Positions 31,221 to 43,300 of a stretch of 64,000 bases of DNA are shown one piece after another; positions within the stretch are counted from its first letter, which is position 1, and each line of letters opens with the position of its first letter. The notes below the pieces were generated by a model. That model had not been told where the DNA came from and searched no databases. It was given only the letters and a program-made list of their open reading frames with translations. Location of the stretch: positions 248,001-312,000 of the forward strand of contig JACKQL020000014.1 of the NCBI GenBank assembly GCA_018296165.2, in the 5' to 3' direction. This DNA is from Termitomyces sp. T153. Its lineage: Eukaryota > Basidiomycota > Agaricomycetes > Agaricales > Lyophyllaceae. A program made the position numbers and the translations under genes.

Positions 31221-31375
31221 TGTTCCAAAGAAGCTTTAAGGTGTTTGAGAAAGAAAAGGTGGGGAAATCTCAAAGAGAATTTAATGCCATTTACAGAGGT
31301 TGAACCTGCAGCTGCCACATAAGATTGATACAATGTGACAATGCAGTACCAATACACCACATTGCTGTTGAAACA
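31221..31375 (-). repeat. tRNA-like module S5
   Basis: Minus strand A-box TGGTGTATTGG (31349-31359) and B-box GCAGGTTCAACCTCT (31295-31309). T-arm GCAGG/TCTGT pairs with wobble. Closely related to S6 (shared GCAATGTGG and TATTGGTACTG). Confidence 0.7.
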
Positions 31376-31439
31376 TGCCTGTATTTTAGGCATCCTGTTC
31401 AATGATGCAGCTTGCACATGTTCAACAAAAGGTCAAAAA

Positions 31440-31560
31440 ACAAATGAGGTTTTGACATTGCCAGTTGCAGGAGTCAAACCTGCAGCTGCTATGGAGGACT
31501 ACAACATGACAACACAGTACCAATATGCCACATTGCTGTGGTCATACTACCATATTTTAT
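31440..31560 (-). repeat. tRNA-like module S6
   Basis: Minus strand A-box TGGCATATTGG (31520-31530) and B-box GCAGGTTTGACTCCTGC (31468-31483). The five-pair T-stem GCAGG/CCTGC is perfect around a TTTGACT loop. The acceptor stem does not pair, so this is not a working tRNA gene. Confidence 0.7.
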
Positions 31561-31801
31561 ACTGGTGACAGATAAAACCACACCACTGGGGCTGCCACCA
31601 GATAAATCAAGCTACTAGTGCCAGTGACAGATGAGCCCACATAATTCCTCTTGAGATACAGTATATACATTTCAATTCATGTCAAGATAGTATATTTACA
31701 TTTTCATTGAGTATTACAATATATGACAATATAAGAACTAGGCTGGAAGGTCTCAAAAAAGTCCAAAAAGTGTCAACAAAGTCCAGTGGCCATCATCTTC
31801 T
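31561..31801. other. Short spacer, no gene seen
   Basis: AT-rich, with a repeated phrase of the type CCAGTGACAGAT/CTGGTGACAGAT near 31,560-31,635. No coding frame beyond shadows. It probably includes the 3' UTR of the minus-strand gene that follows. Confidence 0.4.
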
Positions 31802-33012
31802 TCATGCTTTCTTTGTCTTCTTGGCTCCTTGTTCCTCAGCATGTTCATCAGCCTTTCTCTTACCTGCTAGACAACTGGAGGAACAGATATGTTTGGTGGG
31901 GGGTTATGTAGTCCAGGAGGTGCTGTGGCCATGTTGTAGTGCAATTTCATCTGGAGCATGAGGTGGTGCTGGGCATGTCATATCCACATCTATCAATTGC
32001 CCAGTTGCAGCAATGGGCCCAGCCAAAACAGATTCACTGGAAATGGCAGGCTTGTTGGCAGCAACACCAGTGGGCACAGTGGGTTCATTGCTGGCTGCCA
32101 GGTCCAGTGGCAATGACAAATTTGGTGAGGTTCTCAGTGGGCCTAGTGGGCCTAGTCAGAGCAACAGAGTCAGTGGTGGGCCTAGTGGTGGTGATGAAGT
32201 CAGTGAAACCAGCACCAGCATTGCTTGTGAGAGCAGAATCCTCAGGTGGGGTGGACTCACTGAAAATACCAGGGTCAGTGATAATGGCAACAGGCTGAGC
32301 AGCCTCATCCTCATTGGGCTCTTCTGCCTCAGCAATGAGTGCCAGAGTAGGAGCTGGTACAAGTAGAAGGCTGCTGGTGCTAGAGGCAGGTTGGATGGGG
32401 GGGAGGAGATTTGAAGCTGGTTTTGAAGGTTGTTGACCATGCCCCAGAGCACAACAATGTCAACTTTGTTCTGCATAAGATTCCCAGCATGAGCCTCAAC
32501 AGTTTGCTTTGTCCTGTTGAGGTCAGATGTCAGGCCTACAACACTCATGTCAATGGTGTCCATGCACTTGTCAAGTGCTTGCAGCATTGTATTGTACCAG
32601 CAGAGCATCTTCTCCATCTCTGTAAACCTTGTCTCCTCAGCTAGCACAAACCTTGACCTCATCTCTTCTGATACAACCTCAATTCCTTCATTGATGAAAT
32701 TGAGCCATTGATTCAACCCTGCCATAGCTTGTAAAAGGACAGCCTCAACAGATTTGGTAAAGAAGGGCAGATCTGCCCACTGCTTACCCTTTCCCTTTCC
32801 ACTAGTTGTCAGCAGGTCTGCTTGCTCCTTCTCCTTTCTGCTGGCCACTGGTAGATCCATTCATTCCTTTCCCCTTCCATTTCTGCTGGCCACTGGCATA
32901 TCTGCTGGCCAGATTGTTGATGGCACAACAACTGGTGTTGTTGGTTCTGTCTGTTATTAGTAAATGATTTCATTTGAGGAAATGAACACTTACCCTTGAC
33001 ATACTCAGCCAT
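31802..33012 (-). pseudogene. Spliced unknown gene H with basic nuclear-type tail
   Basis: ATG at 33012 (MAEYVK), then an intron of 47 nt at 32947-32993 with donor GTAAGT, branch-like CTAAT and an AG acceptor. Exon 2 begins EPTTPVVVPSTIWPADMPVA. It has a repeated unit of the form ADxPVASRxxKxKE (three versions over about 32,800-32,915) and a helical, coiled-coil-like region (EMEKMLCWYNTMLQALDKCM). An acidic region in another frame (EAEEPNEDEAAQPVAII) follows. The C-terminus KRKADEHAEEQGAKKTKKA ends in a TGA at 31802-31804. An in-frame TGA after GRGKE and a later frameshift disable it. No domain recognised. Confidence 0.55.
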
Positions 33013-33924
33013 GATGTATGAAGTACAAAGGTTGGGGGGTTTTTCTGGGTGAGCACACACAGCTGCTTGGGGTGCCACACAAGCTAAACCACACAGGTGA
33101 AATAGTCATGCAGACAGAAAAGCCACACAGACAAAACAAAGAATCCCAGCAGAGACCTCAGTACAATGGCATAGCACCACACAGAAAGTTGGAATCACAC
33201 AGCAAGCTACCTGAACCACAAACTTGCTTGTCTTTGATTACACACAGAAGAGGAGAGTCATGGGGTAGTCAAAACTTGTATTGGTAACACTATGATATGG
33301 ACTATATATGAGACTAAGCTATCATGTCAAAGAGCATGATATACACTTGGCAATCTGGCAATTGTAGGGTATAGGGTACTAAATATCTGGACCACTGGGG
33401 AAAGGGTATCAAGCTCTGTCCATATGGTATTTCATCTGAATAAATCTGTTCTGGGCTAAGGGTTTTCTATTCTGAGGTTTGACACATTCCTATTGGGGTG
33501 CCCTAGGTCCTAGGTTATTTTCCAAGACTCCAGCACTAGTGTCTGGATGACCCAGTGGTCAAACCCTTGTGCCACAACTGGCTGGACAATGTTCTGGTCT
33601 CTGCTGCTTACATGGAAAGCTTATTTCCTGTGATCTGACAGCTTTCAGCCTCAGTTCAAACATTCTAGTCTGAAGTTCTACAAAGCCCTGAGGCTAGGCA
33701 AGCTGTGCCCGATTCCCTGATACCAACCTTTGTCCAATCATGAACAATGTGTATCCCCAAAGGTCTCTGATCCAGTGGGTACAAATCCCTCCAAAGTCAT
33801 TCTCCATTTCTGCTTCATCCTGCTGGAATATGCTCCTCTATACTCTCCCCATAGCCTTCAGTAGTATAGCCCATAACCTCTATACAGCTGGTAATTACAC
33901 AGCTCCATCTGATGCAGGGATATT
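33013..33924. other. Unassigned CpG-poor stretch
   Basis: No convincing reading frame on either strand; the frames at 33018-33287 and 33740-34000 show no domain. It includes the promoter side of gene H. At about 33,545-33,565 there is a tRNA A-box-like string, TGACCCAGTGGTC, without a matching B-box. Some of it may be decayed upstream protein kinase C sequence. Confidence 0.3.
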
Positions 33925-34926
<1,002 letters not shown>

Positions 34927-35131
34927 GGCTCATTTCGACATCATGGATGACCATCCAGCTCTGATCTTCTCATGCAGATGGTGCAACGTGTCATCACACA
35001 TTGGTATGATAGCCTGTGAAGAACCGGGATCGTTGGGCCTTGTGAACGTGGAACGGCACTTGTACTTATCCTGGCCCAAGCACGCCAAACAACTACTTTA
35101 TTACGTAACGTAGTCAATTACAAGTCTGACA
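34927..35131. other. Intergenic boundary, CpG returns
   Basis: Sequence between the kinase C fragment and the stop of the kinase-like gene. From about 34,935 CpG dinucleotides become frequent again (TTCGAC, AACGTG, ACGCC), marking the edge of the depleted block. It should hold the 3' UTR and terminator of the minus-strand kinase-like gene. No clear poly-A signal was picked. Confidence 0.5.
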
Positions 35132-36729
35132 TCATATCCAAGGTAAGATGCGAGTTAGGGCAGCCCATCCACGGCCAACAAACCGACCAACTCGACGTAT
35201 GTAACTAATTGTGTCGAAGATCCACGGGTATAGACAGATTTTTCGAAGAATGAGAATGTGGCGCGGGATAGGAGGCTCGCGGTAAGCTGCCCATTTTTTA
35301 ACGAAATCTGGGTCGAGGTACTTCCAGCGATCGTAGCGGTCATATGCCTTATGTCCGTAAATTGCTTCCGCTGCAAAAGATAGTGCACGCTTGGAAGTCA
35401 AGGGAATGACCTGTTGTTCAAAGAATTGCAAGGCTTCTGAAGCCTTGAATCGCCGAGAAATATCGCGAGTCGTCATCCGATCGAACAGAGGTGCCAACAT
35501 TGGGACAGAACACACCATATGCTATGAGAAAATAAATGGCAATCGGGGTCAATAGCAGAAGGTACAAAGATTGACTAACTTGAAATTCGTGACAAAACAT
35601 GACGCCTAGCATTCCGACGTCAAAGGCGAAAGGATTGAAGTCGAACTCCCCCTGCATCGTATCTCCTGGAGCCTGACCATACAGAGTATTGAAAGAAATG
35701 TGGCTTGGAAGGCGACATTCATCGAGAGACATTGAAGGTGGAAACATTGTGGAACCGTCAAAGTCATAAAGAGCATACGTTAATTTTCCTTGAGAACGTA
35801 GAGATCGGCGGTAAGGGTCGTTTGAGTCATATCTGTCGATGTTTACATGGTTAACGAGTATATTGCTGGTTTTGATATCCTACAATGACTAGTGATTCAG
35901 TAAATGTAAGGTTTCGATGTCAAAAAACGCACTCCGTGAGCGATACGATGTTTATGAAGATAAGTCAATCCCTATGAAGGAGTTAAGACTGACTCGACTA
36001 AAATGGAGCAAAGGTACCTTCAAAAGACAATGTATAAAATGAAATACTTCTTCCAATCTCTTACATTTGGGTAAGAGTGGAGAAACACCCCACCTGATTC
36101 CCGAGTTGTTGAATGAGATAAACTCGTGGAGTAAGTGAATCACACCTAGGCATAACGGCTATCCAATGGCCTTCGCAAGGAAGAACATCCAGAACAGGTA
36201 TCACATGATGAAAATCATCTATTGAACGAGGGATTCCTTGATTGTGAAGATATTTAAGAATACGAAATTCTTCGCTTCCGTCTAAAACTGCTTTGAAAGC
36301 TACGTGCTGTCCTTGGGTGTTCTGAGCGAACGCAATATTGCCCTGAAGAAAGCATGAGCGCCAGTCCCATCGAAAAAGGTCCATACACACCACATAACTA
36401 ATGCATCCATGTAGGATTGGTAATTTCAAGTCAGGTTCGGGCTCGAGCTCTCCATGCATTGGAAAGGGAAATGGAGTTTCGCTGTGTTTCGTACTAGCTG
36501 GGTACATTCCACTTTCACGAATATGGTACAAAGTGTAGCCCTTTTCCAGGAACCAGGACCGTGTATGACTTGAATCCCACCAAGCGATCCTTCGGCAGGA
36601 TAACTCCTCGAATTCGGGATCGTGTGGATACAAAGAAGTTCGTAGTACCGAGTCAAGAGTGTCATTGCACTGAGAAGGATCACTTAGAGCCGGGGAGTAA
36701 TCCTGTTGTGCAGCACAGACATCTGAAGC
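35132..36729 (-). CDS. Protein-kinase-like protein of a mushroom-expanded family, 5' end unresolved
   Basis: Five exons are visible on the minus strand: 36729-36124, 36059-36018, 35971-35933, 35879-35580 and 35521-35132. The introns (64, 46, 53 and 58 nt) all run GT-AG and all junctions keep frame. Blocks in order: N-terminal EELSCRRIAWWDSSHTRSW and FLEKGYTLY; beta-3 lysine in HVAFKAVLDGSEEFRILKYL; VIPVLDVLPCEGHWIAVMPR; catalytic loop HGDIKTSN (HRD altered to HGD); YDFDG in place of DFG; then QGEFDFNPFAFDVGMLGVMF and a basic/hydrophobic tail (RRVGRFVGRGWAALTRILPW). The catalytic Asp, Lys and Asn remain but the glycine loop is not evident, so activity is doubtful. The ATG must lie in a further upstream exon; a CTACAG acceptor sits at 36,730. 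CpG-rich and undamaged, so probably expressed. Confidence 0.85.
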
Positions 36730-36986
36730 CTGTAGAAGGACTAGGATCAGCTAAGTTGCCTTGCGAGCGTATAGTGCCACTTCACCATTCTTTACGGGTA
36801 AAAACAAAAGGACAAGCCGTATATTGGCCTCAACAACCTGATATGTGTTCGGAAGAATATCCACAGGTTGAAGGTCAAAAACTCCGCGGATGTATTGATT
36901 ATGCACCATGATTTGGAACGTGTCACACGTATACAATCAGTGACCATTGATATTACTTTGTACAATACTCAACCCATTGTACTCCA
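36730..36986 (-). other. Upstream region of the kinase-like gene
   Basis: CpG-rich. A minus-strand frame at 36751-36936 (ending VKNGEVALYARKAT) could contain the missing first exon or exons, but no start-donor pair convinced me. No other feature seen. Confidence 0.3.
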
Positions 36987-37092
36987 ATGTGGCATATGTG
37001 ACTAATTGTATCAAGTACCCATGAATATCAATATGCATATGATCCGTTGAAAGCGAATGTGGCGCGGAACAGGAGGTTCGCGTTGAGGTGCC
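36987..37092 (-). pseudogene. Remnant of a tandem paralogue of the kinase-like gene
   Basis: Aligns with 35,191-35,293 inside the last exon of the kinase-like gene. Shared strings include GACTAATTGT and AATGTGGCGCGG, and the peptide REPPVPRHIRFQRIICI matches REPPIPRHILILRKICL. The frame is lost downstream, so it is a stub of a second head-to-tail copy. CpG is retained. Confidence 0.8.
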
Positions 37093-37302
37093 TATTACAA
37101 GGTAGAATAAAGGCCAGAATAGCTTGCGGAGATTTGTTGCGCTCTTATCTGACAAATTGTTTACAACGTCGCCCCGAGTAAGCGACGAGTCTGAACCTCA
37201 TTGACATCGTTCATCGATTAAAACCGCTCTTGATCCGCTTCCACCACCTGACCCGTAGATTCCCACGGTAAGGAAAGGGAGAGGATAGCCACTGTAGCAG
37301 CA

Positions 37303-37913
37303 ATGTACAGCGAGAGTGTGAAAAAACGTGCCAAAAGCGCGCAGGACAGACCACCAGAGGGAGAGACAGAAGACTACATGAACACGTCACCGGCAAGACC
37401 CACCTTGGGACGACGCAAACAGAGGGACATCGACGTCTTCGGCCAACAAGTCGAACAGGAGCCTAGAACCCCGACGAGACCAAGACGCAACCCGGGAACA
37501 CAGACAAACGCAGAGTTAGAAGTGGAACTCGAAACAGAGGGAAGAATAACGTCGGAAAACGAGGCAATAGTGATGAACCAGCTGGAGAACCTGAGGAGGG
37601 AGCTCAAGTGTTATCCAGACCACTACGTCTGGAACCCGAAGACGGAGGAAATGGTATACGAAGTGGTGAAGAAAATATTACTGGAACTGGTGACGGCAGG
37701 TGAGAAGCACCGTGAATCTAGCATTGCTGATTCCGCGCGTGCACTACAGGAAACTGCAGAGCTATGATATGCTGTAAAGGACCTGACAAAAGCAGTGGAC
37801 ACTCTGGTCAAACACCAAGAGGGGGACCCAATGCAGAAAGGACTGAATAGAAGCTATTCAATGGAGGTCCAGGGTGTGAAGACAGTGATAACTACAGGCC
37901 CGATGATGTACTC
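37303..37913 (+). pseudogene. LINE-F1 ORF1, N-terminal part
   Basis: Starts MYSESVKKRAKSAQDRPPEG, highly charged. Then RPTLGRRKQRDIDVFGQQVE, EQEPRTPTRPRRNPGTQTNA, and a helical region (ELKCYPDHYVWNPKTEEMVY; VVKKILLELVTAGEKHRESS). A TGA at 37765-37767 ends the long frame just before YAVKDL, whereas copy F2 reads on (ELHSTVKDLAKAIATLA). Unlike the rest of the element, this segment is full of CpG. A basic N-terminus with a helical segment fits a coiled-coil RNA-binding ORF1 protein. Cut at 37913 by LTR-A1. Confidence 0.75.
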
Positions 37914-39050
37914 CTATGCTGCCTAGTGCTGTGCAGGAAACCTAAAAAAAGGACCTAACACTAGTCACTAGATAGGGTAGCTGGCAGTAGGAAGTTAATA
38001 GTTGAGGGCGAGTCAGTAACCGTCCCAGAGAACTAGAGTGAAAGTTGTGTTGTGGAGTGAAGTCGAAAGAAGTTGCTATTGCTAGCTGAAGTCGCTAGTG
38101 ACAATAAGGAAAGAAAATGGGTAAAAACAAATAATGTTGCTAAGACAACACATACCCCTAATGGAGGTAGGAAGAGTGAGGGGATAGGGTACAAAAAAGG
38201 GGGGAAGGCGGTAATAAGAAGACTAAAATCAGAGAACAAACATGAACTAGTTGCTAGCCATAGTTGCTAATGTTGCTAAGTCAAAATAACATGAATAGGC
38301 ACCCACAGTTGGCACCACACTAGGTTGAGGTTGAAGTCAAGAAGGCTTGTCGCTAAGCCGAAGTCAAAAGCAATAGAGGAATGAAAGAAGCCAAGTGAAA
38401 TCTCAAGCTGGTAAGCTTAGAGAGAGCAACTAGTCAATGCTGATGGGGGTTCTCTGTTCTATTTTTCTGTCCTGGTAGTGTCTATGTACAGGCAGTATTT
38501 ATACATTTCCAAAGTATAGTATGGGAAAGTAAGCAAATAGTTGCCACTGGCAATGGTGTCTGTCACTGTGTTTATGATCCATACAAGGCATCAGTCTGTA
38601 ACTAGGTGAAAAACCATAAGCAAAGTCTCTATGGTGTATAAATGCAAATGAATCCAAAAAGAGTGAGTCTGATGTCAATACCTGAAGCATAGATGCTGTT
38701 CAAGTATGTTGGTAAGCTCGGCAAGGGGAATGATAGTAAAAAGGTACGCATCTGGTAATATGTCCGTATATAGTAAGAGAACGCCATTTTGTTGCTAGAG
38801 TCACTAGGGTCACTAATAATTGTTGCTAGGGAGGGTCTAGGCCTTGATGATTTAGGCCCAAGTTCCAGACTCCACATGATATTTCTTGTGATCGGTAAGT
38901 CTCATGGTTGCTAAAGTCTCGTGCTTCAGTCCAATCCTCAGGCTAGGTCTCATGTGCTGAGTGTTGTGACTTGTGTCAGATTCAAGGTAGTCAGCTGCTG
39001 CTAAGTCCAAAATGCCAAAAATGGTGCTCAGCAATAACTGGGGCTCATCA
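37914..39050 (-). repeat. LTR-A1 (solo LTR, 1137 bp)
   Basis: Starts TGATGTACTCC and ends GGGGCTCATCA in plus reading. Matches LTR-A2 (53229-54362) and, inverted, A3 and A4. A core promoter on the minus strand is TATAAATACTGCCTGTACATAG (two bases of slack, 38483-38504). Flanks are CCCGA and CCAAC, so no target duplication. It carries about a dozen GTYGCTAR-type heptamers. It separates two parts of LINE-F1 ORF1. Confidence 0.85.
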
Positions 39051-40325
39051 CCAACATACAGACCCACAAAGAGCAGCAACCCAAACCAGACACAGATCAC
39101 CAAATGACAACAGACTCCACCTTGCTTGCCTAAAGACCAATACCACCCAGCAAGACTAGTCATCATCCCACAGGGAGAGAAGTTTGACATGAACTATCTG
39201 AACCCATGTAGACTTGTTAACCTGATAAATGACTGCCTATCCCTATCCCCTACCACAAAGCATCTGTGTGTAGCATTGGCACAGTATAATTACAACCAAA
39301 ATTTGATTATCATGCTTTATGAGGATCAAATAGGCAAAGGGTTGAGACAACATGTGGACAAATTTATTGACATATTCGGGGTGCCAGCCCACACCATCAA
39401 TATGATCACAGATGACAGACATTACAAAGTTAGGATAAAGGGAGTTTGGATGGGAAGAGATGGCCATGGCTATGTCAACATGCCCAAAGACCTACTAGAG
39501 GAGATCAGAAAGTTCAATCCAATCATGGCAAAGATGAACCTTATGGGCAAACCCAGATGGATGCATGCCAAATCAGACCTGAGACAGAAGGAGTACTTGT
39601 TGGTGGTCCTGGAGTTTGTGAGGGAAGAGGATGCAAAGACTATGCTGGAAACACAGTATGTAGCCATGTATACCAACTTCTGTGAAGTGGTACACAATGC
39701 CAATAGACCACCAGTACTACAATGTGGCAAATGCTGGAGCTTCAGACACCATGCCTCAAAGTGCTGCAACACAACAAAATGTAGAAAGTGTGCAGGACCA
39801 CACAATGAGAAGGACCATGGGAGAATTGAGGGTAGACAGATGGGGATGGAGGAAGAGAGGATGGAGGAAGACTACTGGCAAACAACAGCAGACATATCCA
39901 AATGTGTTAACTGCAGAGGAGAGTACCCAGCTACAGAAAGGGACTGCCCAGAAAGGAACAGGTATCAGATGTTAATGAGAGAGAAGGACACAATAGGGGT
40001 AGAAGGGGGAGTTCAGCTGAGAAAGAGGCAGGCAAAGGCAAGGGAGATAAGGGGGGCACTAGGAGGGTTGGCAAGAGATGGTGGGCAAGAGAGGGAAGGA
40101 GAGGGAGAGACAGGGGAGAGCATTGATATGACTGGAACAAAGAAGACAAATGCAATAGAGGCAAACCAGAACAATGAGAAACAGACAAATGCAGACAAGA
40201 CAAACAGGTACATGGTGCTCAAAAACCTGCTCAATCAGCAGGAGAATAGAAGCTGGGCAGACATAGATATGGAAGATAGAAACAAGTTGGAATCATTATA
40301 TGATGGTAACATAATCAATTTATGA
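39051..40325 (+). pseudogene. LINE-F1 ORF1, C-terminal part
   Basis: Open for 399 codons from 39126. Contains YHPARLVIIPQGEKFDMNYL, RQHVDKFIDIFGVPAHTINM and, further on, Cys/His knuckles: CGKCWSFRHHASKC (about 39,721-39,762), CRKCAGPHNEKDH (about 39,781) and CVNCRGEYPATERDC (about 39,903). The tail is rich in Arg/Glu/Gly. The stop TGA (40323-40325) overlaps the ORF2 ATG (40322-40324) as ATGA. The frame is long and open despite CpG loss. Confidence 0.85.
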
Positions 40326-43300
40326 AAACAAAACCAATATGGATAGCACAGCTAAACACTAATCAGAGCAACATAGTTTGCCATACCATGCTAAATACAT
40401 TCATAAACAGATTTGACATAATACTAGTCACTGAACCATGGTGGGGCAATATAGGAGGTGGCCAATGTGGGCCAGCTAGCCTGGGAGTGTGGACACCCAT
40501 CCTGCCAGTTGCAACAATTCCTATAGACTGGAGACCAAGAGTGATGGCATATGTCAAGCAAAGGCAGGACTTTGCAGTGATGCTGAGGTCAGACTTGGCC
40601 AGATCTGGACATACAAATCATAGATGTAACACAAGTGAATTATCCTAAAGTCACTATAATTAACATTTACAGCCAACCAAAAGGGTTGGAACAGGCCAAC
40701 ACATGAAAAGACACATCAGAGCAACTGCAAACAATCAAAATCCTAAGAGGTGAACCAGTTATTATTAGCAGGAACTGGAACCAACACCACCCAATGTGGA
40801 GTATAGGGGACAGTCAGCCATTGGAGAAAACAAACCTATTAGTCAACTGGGTGCAGGAACACAGTTATGCACTGATCAATAAAAAGGAACATGCACATAT
40901 CATGAACACTATAAGCAAGGCACAATGTTAGCAATGGATCTGACATGGGCAAACAAGGAGGCAATCAAGCTGGATGTGACCAAGGAGTGGACAGTGGATT
41001 CCAGCATGGCATGTGGGTCAGACCACTTTGCTCTGAGATGGTAGATCAACCACAGAGAAGTGGAAATACAGGACCCAATGGGAAACAGGTTTGACTTCAA
41101 GGAGACTAAACCTGGGGACTGGAAAAACACTTTTGAGAGCAAAATAGCAAAACATAGAGAAAGGTGGGACATACTGCACATCTTAGATGCTGAACAATCT
41201 CCAGAGGCCCTAGGCATGGATGTTAAACTAATAACAGAGGCCATGTCAGTGGCAATGGCTAAAACTGTCAAGGAGAGGAAGCTGTCAGTAAAAGTGAGAC
41301 CATGGTGGCCCAAAAAGTTGAGCAAGATAAACAACAAGAGAATGGCCCTGTAAGAAGAACAAAGAGCACATAAAGATAGGTGGGGGGAACAGAATGCTGA
41401 TATTAACAAGGTATGCAGAACAAGTAACTACTTCAGGAAGAAATACAAATAGGCAAAATCAGAGTGGATCACAAAAATGTTGGAGGAATCAACACTGACA
41501 ACAATGTGGAACATGAGGGGATGGTCCTAAAGGCTCCAGATGCTATCTGTCACCAGCAATCAAAAGACCAGGAAACAACTCAGCAGTAACACATGAAGAC
41601 AAATGTGATGCACTAAGGGAAACACTGTTCAAACCACCCCCCAGACTGGAAGATGACAGTGTGCTGGACATGTCAAGTGGACTGCTGCAAGACATCCCAC
41701 ATGCCAGAGCGACAAGGACCAAAGTAAGAGATGTGATCTACAAACACAATACAAGGAAGGTGCTGGGAGTTAGTCAACAGCCCTTTCAGGCAGTGAGATG
41801 GGCATGGGAGGCCAAAAAAGACATGATCTTTGTGCTCATGTATCACTGCATTGAGACTAGGTACCACCCAAAACAGTGGTGCAAAGCTGTGGCAGTAGCA
41901 CTTAGAAAGCCCAACAAGCCAGACTACTCTGAACAAAGGGTGTATAGGCTCATACAGCTACTGGAATGCCTTGGCAAAGTACTGAAAGGTATAGTGGCTA
42001 GACAACTGGGATACCTGGTAGGCAGATACAACCCAGTCCCTCTAATGCAATTTGGGGGATGCCCAGGGAGCTCAACAAGTGATGCATTACTCATGCACAT
42101 AGAAGATATCCAGGCAGCATGAAACCATGGTAAAGTGATGTCAGTACTAACATTTGATATCTCAGGATTCTTTGACAATGTCAACCACACAAGACTATTG
42201 AGGGAAATGTGGCAAAAGGGCATATCTTTACAGTTGGTGAAGTGGACTAGATTGTTCCTACAGGGAAGACAGGCTGCAGTATGCCTGGATGGTATCAGAA
42301 GTGACATGAAACCAGTGAAAAACAGCATACCACAAGGGTCCCCAGTATTGGCCATTCTATCAATCATATATGGGAATGAGATACTGGAACTGATGGACAC
42401 CAGAAGAAACAGGAGTGATGTGACAAGGCATAAAGTAAAGGACCTGACAGACATGACAATGAACATGTATATTGATGATGGAATCCTCAGAATCTCATCT
42501 GGATCTCTGAAAACTAATCTCAAGATACTTAGAGGTAACTTCATGTTTGTGAATAACTGGCTAACCAGAGTAGAACTGTTGATGGTGCCAGAAAAAACTG
42601 AACTAATGCACCACTCATGAAGAAGAGACAGAGGCTTATCACCACTAATAGAGCTGCTGATGCCAGATGGGTCAGTAATGCAGATATGAGCAAAGGAAAT
42701 GATCAGAATTCTGGGCCTACACATAGACAGGAAGCTTACATTCAACCAGCATATGCAAAAGATAGCTCAGAGAGCCAATATGGCAGCAATGGGCTTGAGG
42801 ATTTTAGCCAACACAATGAGAGGCATGAACCAGACACAACTCAGAATAATGTACAAAGTGTGCATTATGCCAATCATGACTTATGCAAGCTCAGCATGGT
42901 GGACAGGTAGGAAAACTCACATAGACAAACTAACAAAGATACAGAATGGATCCCTGTGTCACATGGCCAGGGAACTTAGAACCACATCAACAAAGGTGTT
43001 GGAAGTTGACATGTCTATCCCACCACTGGAGTTAACAATGGAGTTGACAATAGGTAACTATGCAAACCAACTACACTGGCTGAAGAGTATAAACCCAATT
43101 GTGGCAAGACTACCAGCAGAATGGCAGAAGACAGGACAGAGTAACAGCCCTATCCCTCTACCACCAAGAAAGGTAACAAGCAGGAGCACTAAGAGAAAAT
43201 TGAATGAGCTCAAGAGGGTGGCACAAATGACATACTGGCTGTCTTCAGGGGAAATGATCAATCCATTTATTGCACCACCATGGTGGAACATGGCAGAAAG

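Noticed and set aside
30590..31560. Functional tRNA genes
   Set aside because: A- and B-boxes and T-arms are visible, but acceptor stems do not pair and no coherent cloverleaf with an anticodon arm forms.
33545..33565. Seventh tRNA-like module on the plus strand
   Set aside because: An A-box-like string exists, but no B-box at the right distance.
36751..36936. Independent small gene upstream of the kinase-like gene
   Set aside because: No start context or domain; more likely 5' region or a missed first exon of the kinase-like gene.
37914..39050. LTR-A as a DNA transposon or MITE, because its ends are inverted (TGATG/CATCA)
   Set aside because: Length about 1.1 kb, TG...CA ends, a single oriented core promoter and no transposase fit an LTR better. 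The lack of target duplication leaves some doubt.
39931..40203. Leucine/serine-rich minus-strand frames in the LINE-F purine tracts (also 44077-44616)
   Set aside because: They arise because the purine-rich plus strand gives Leu/Ser/Pro codons on the complement. No membrane-protein signature beyond composition.
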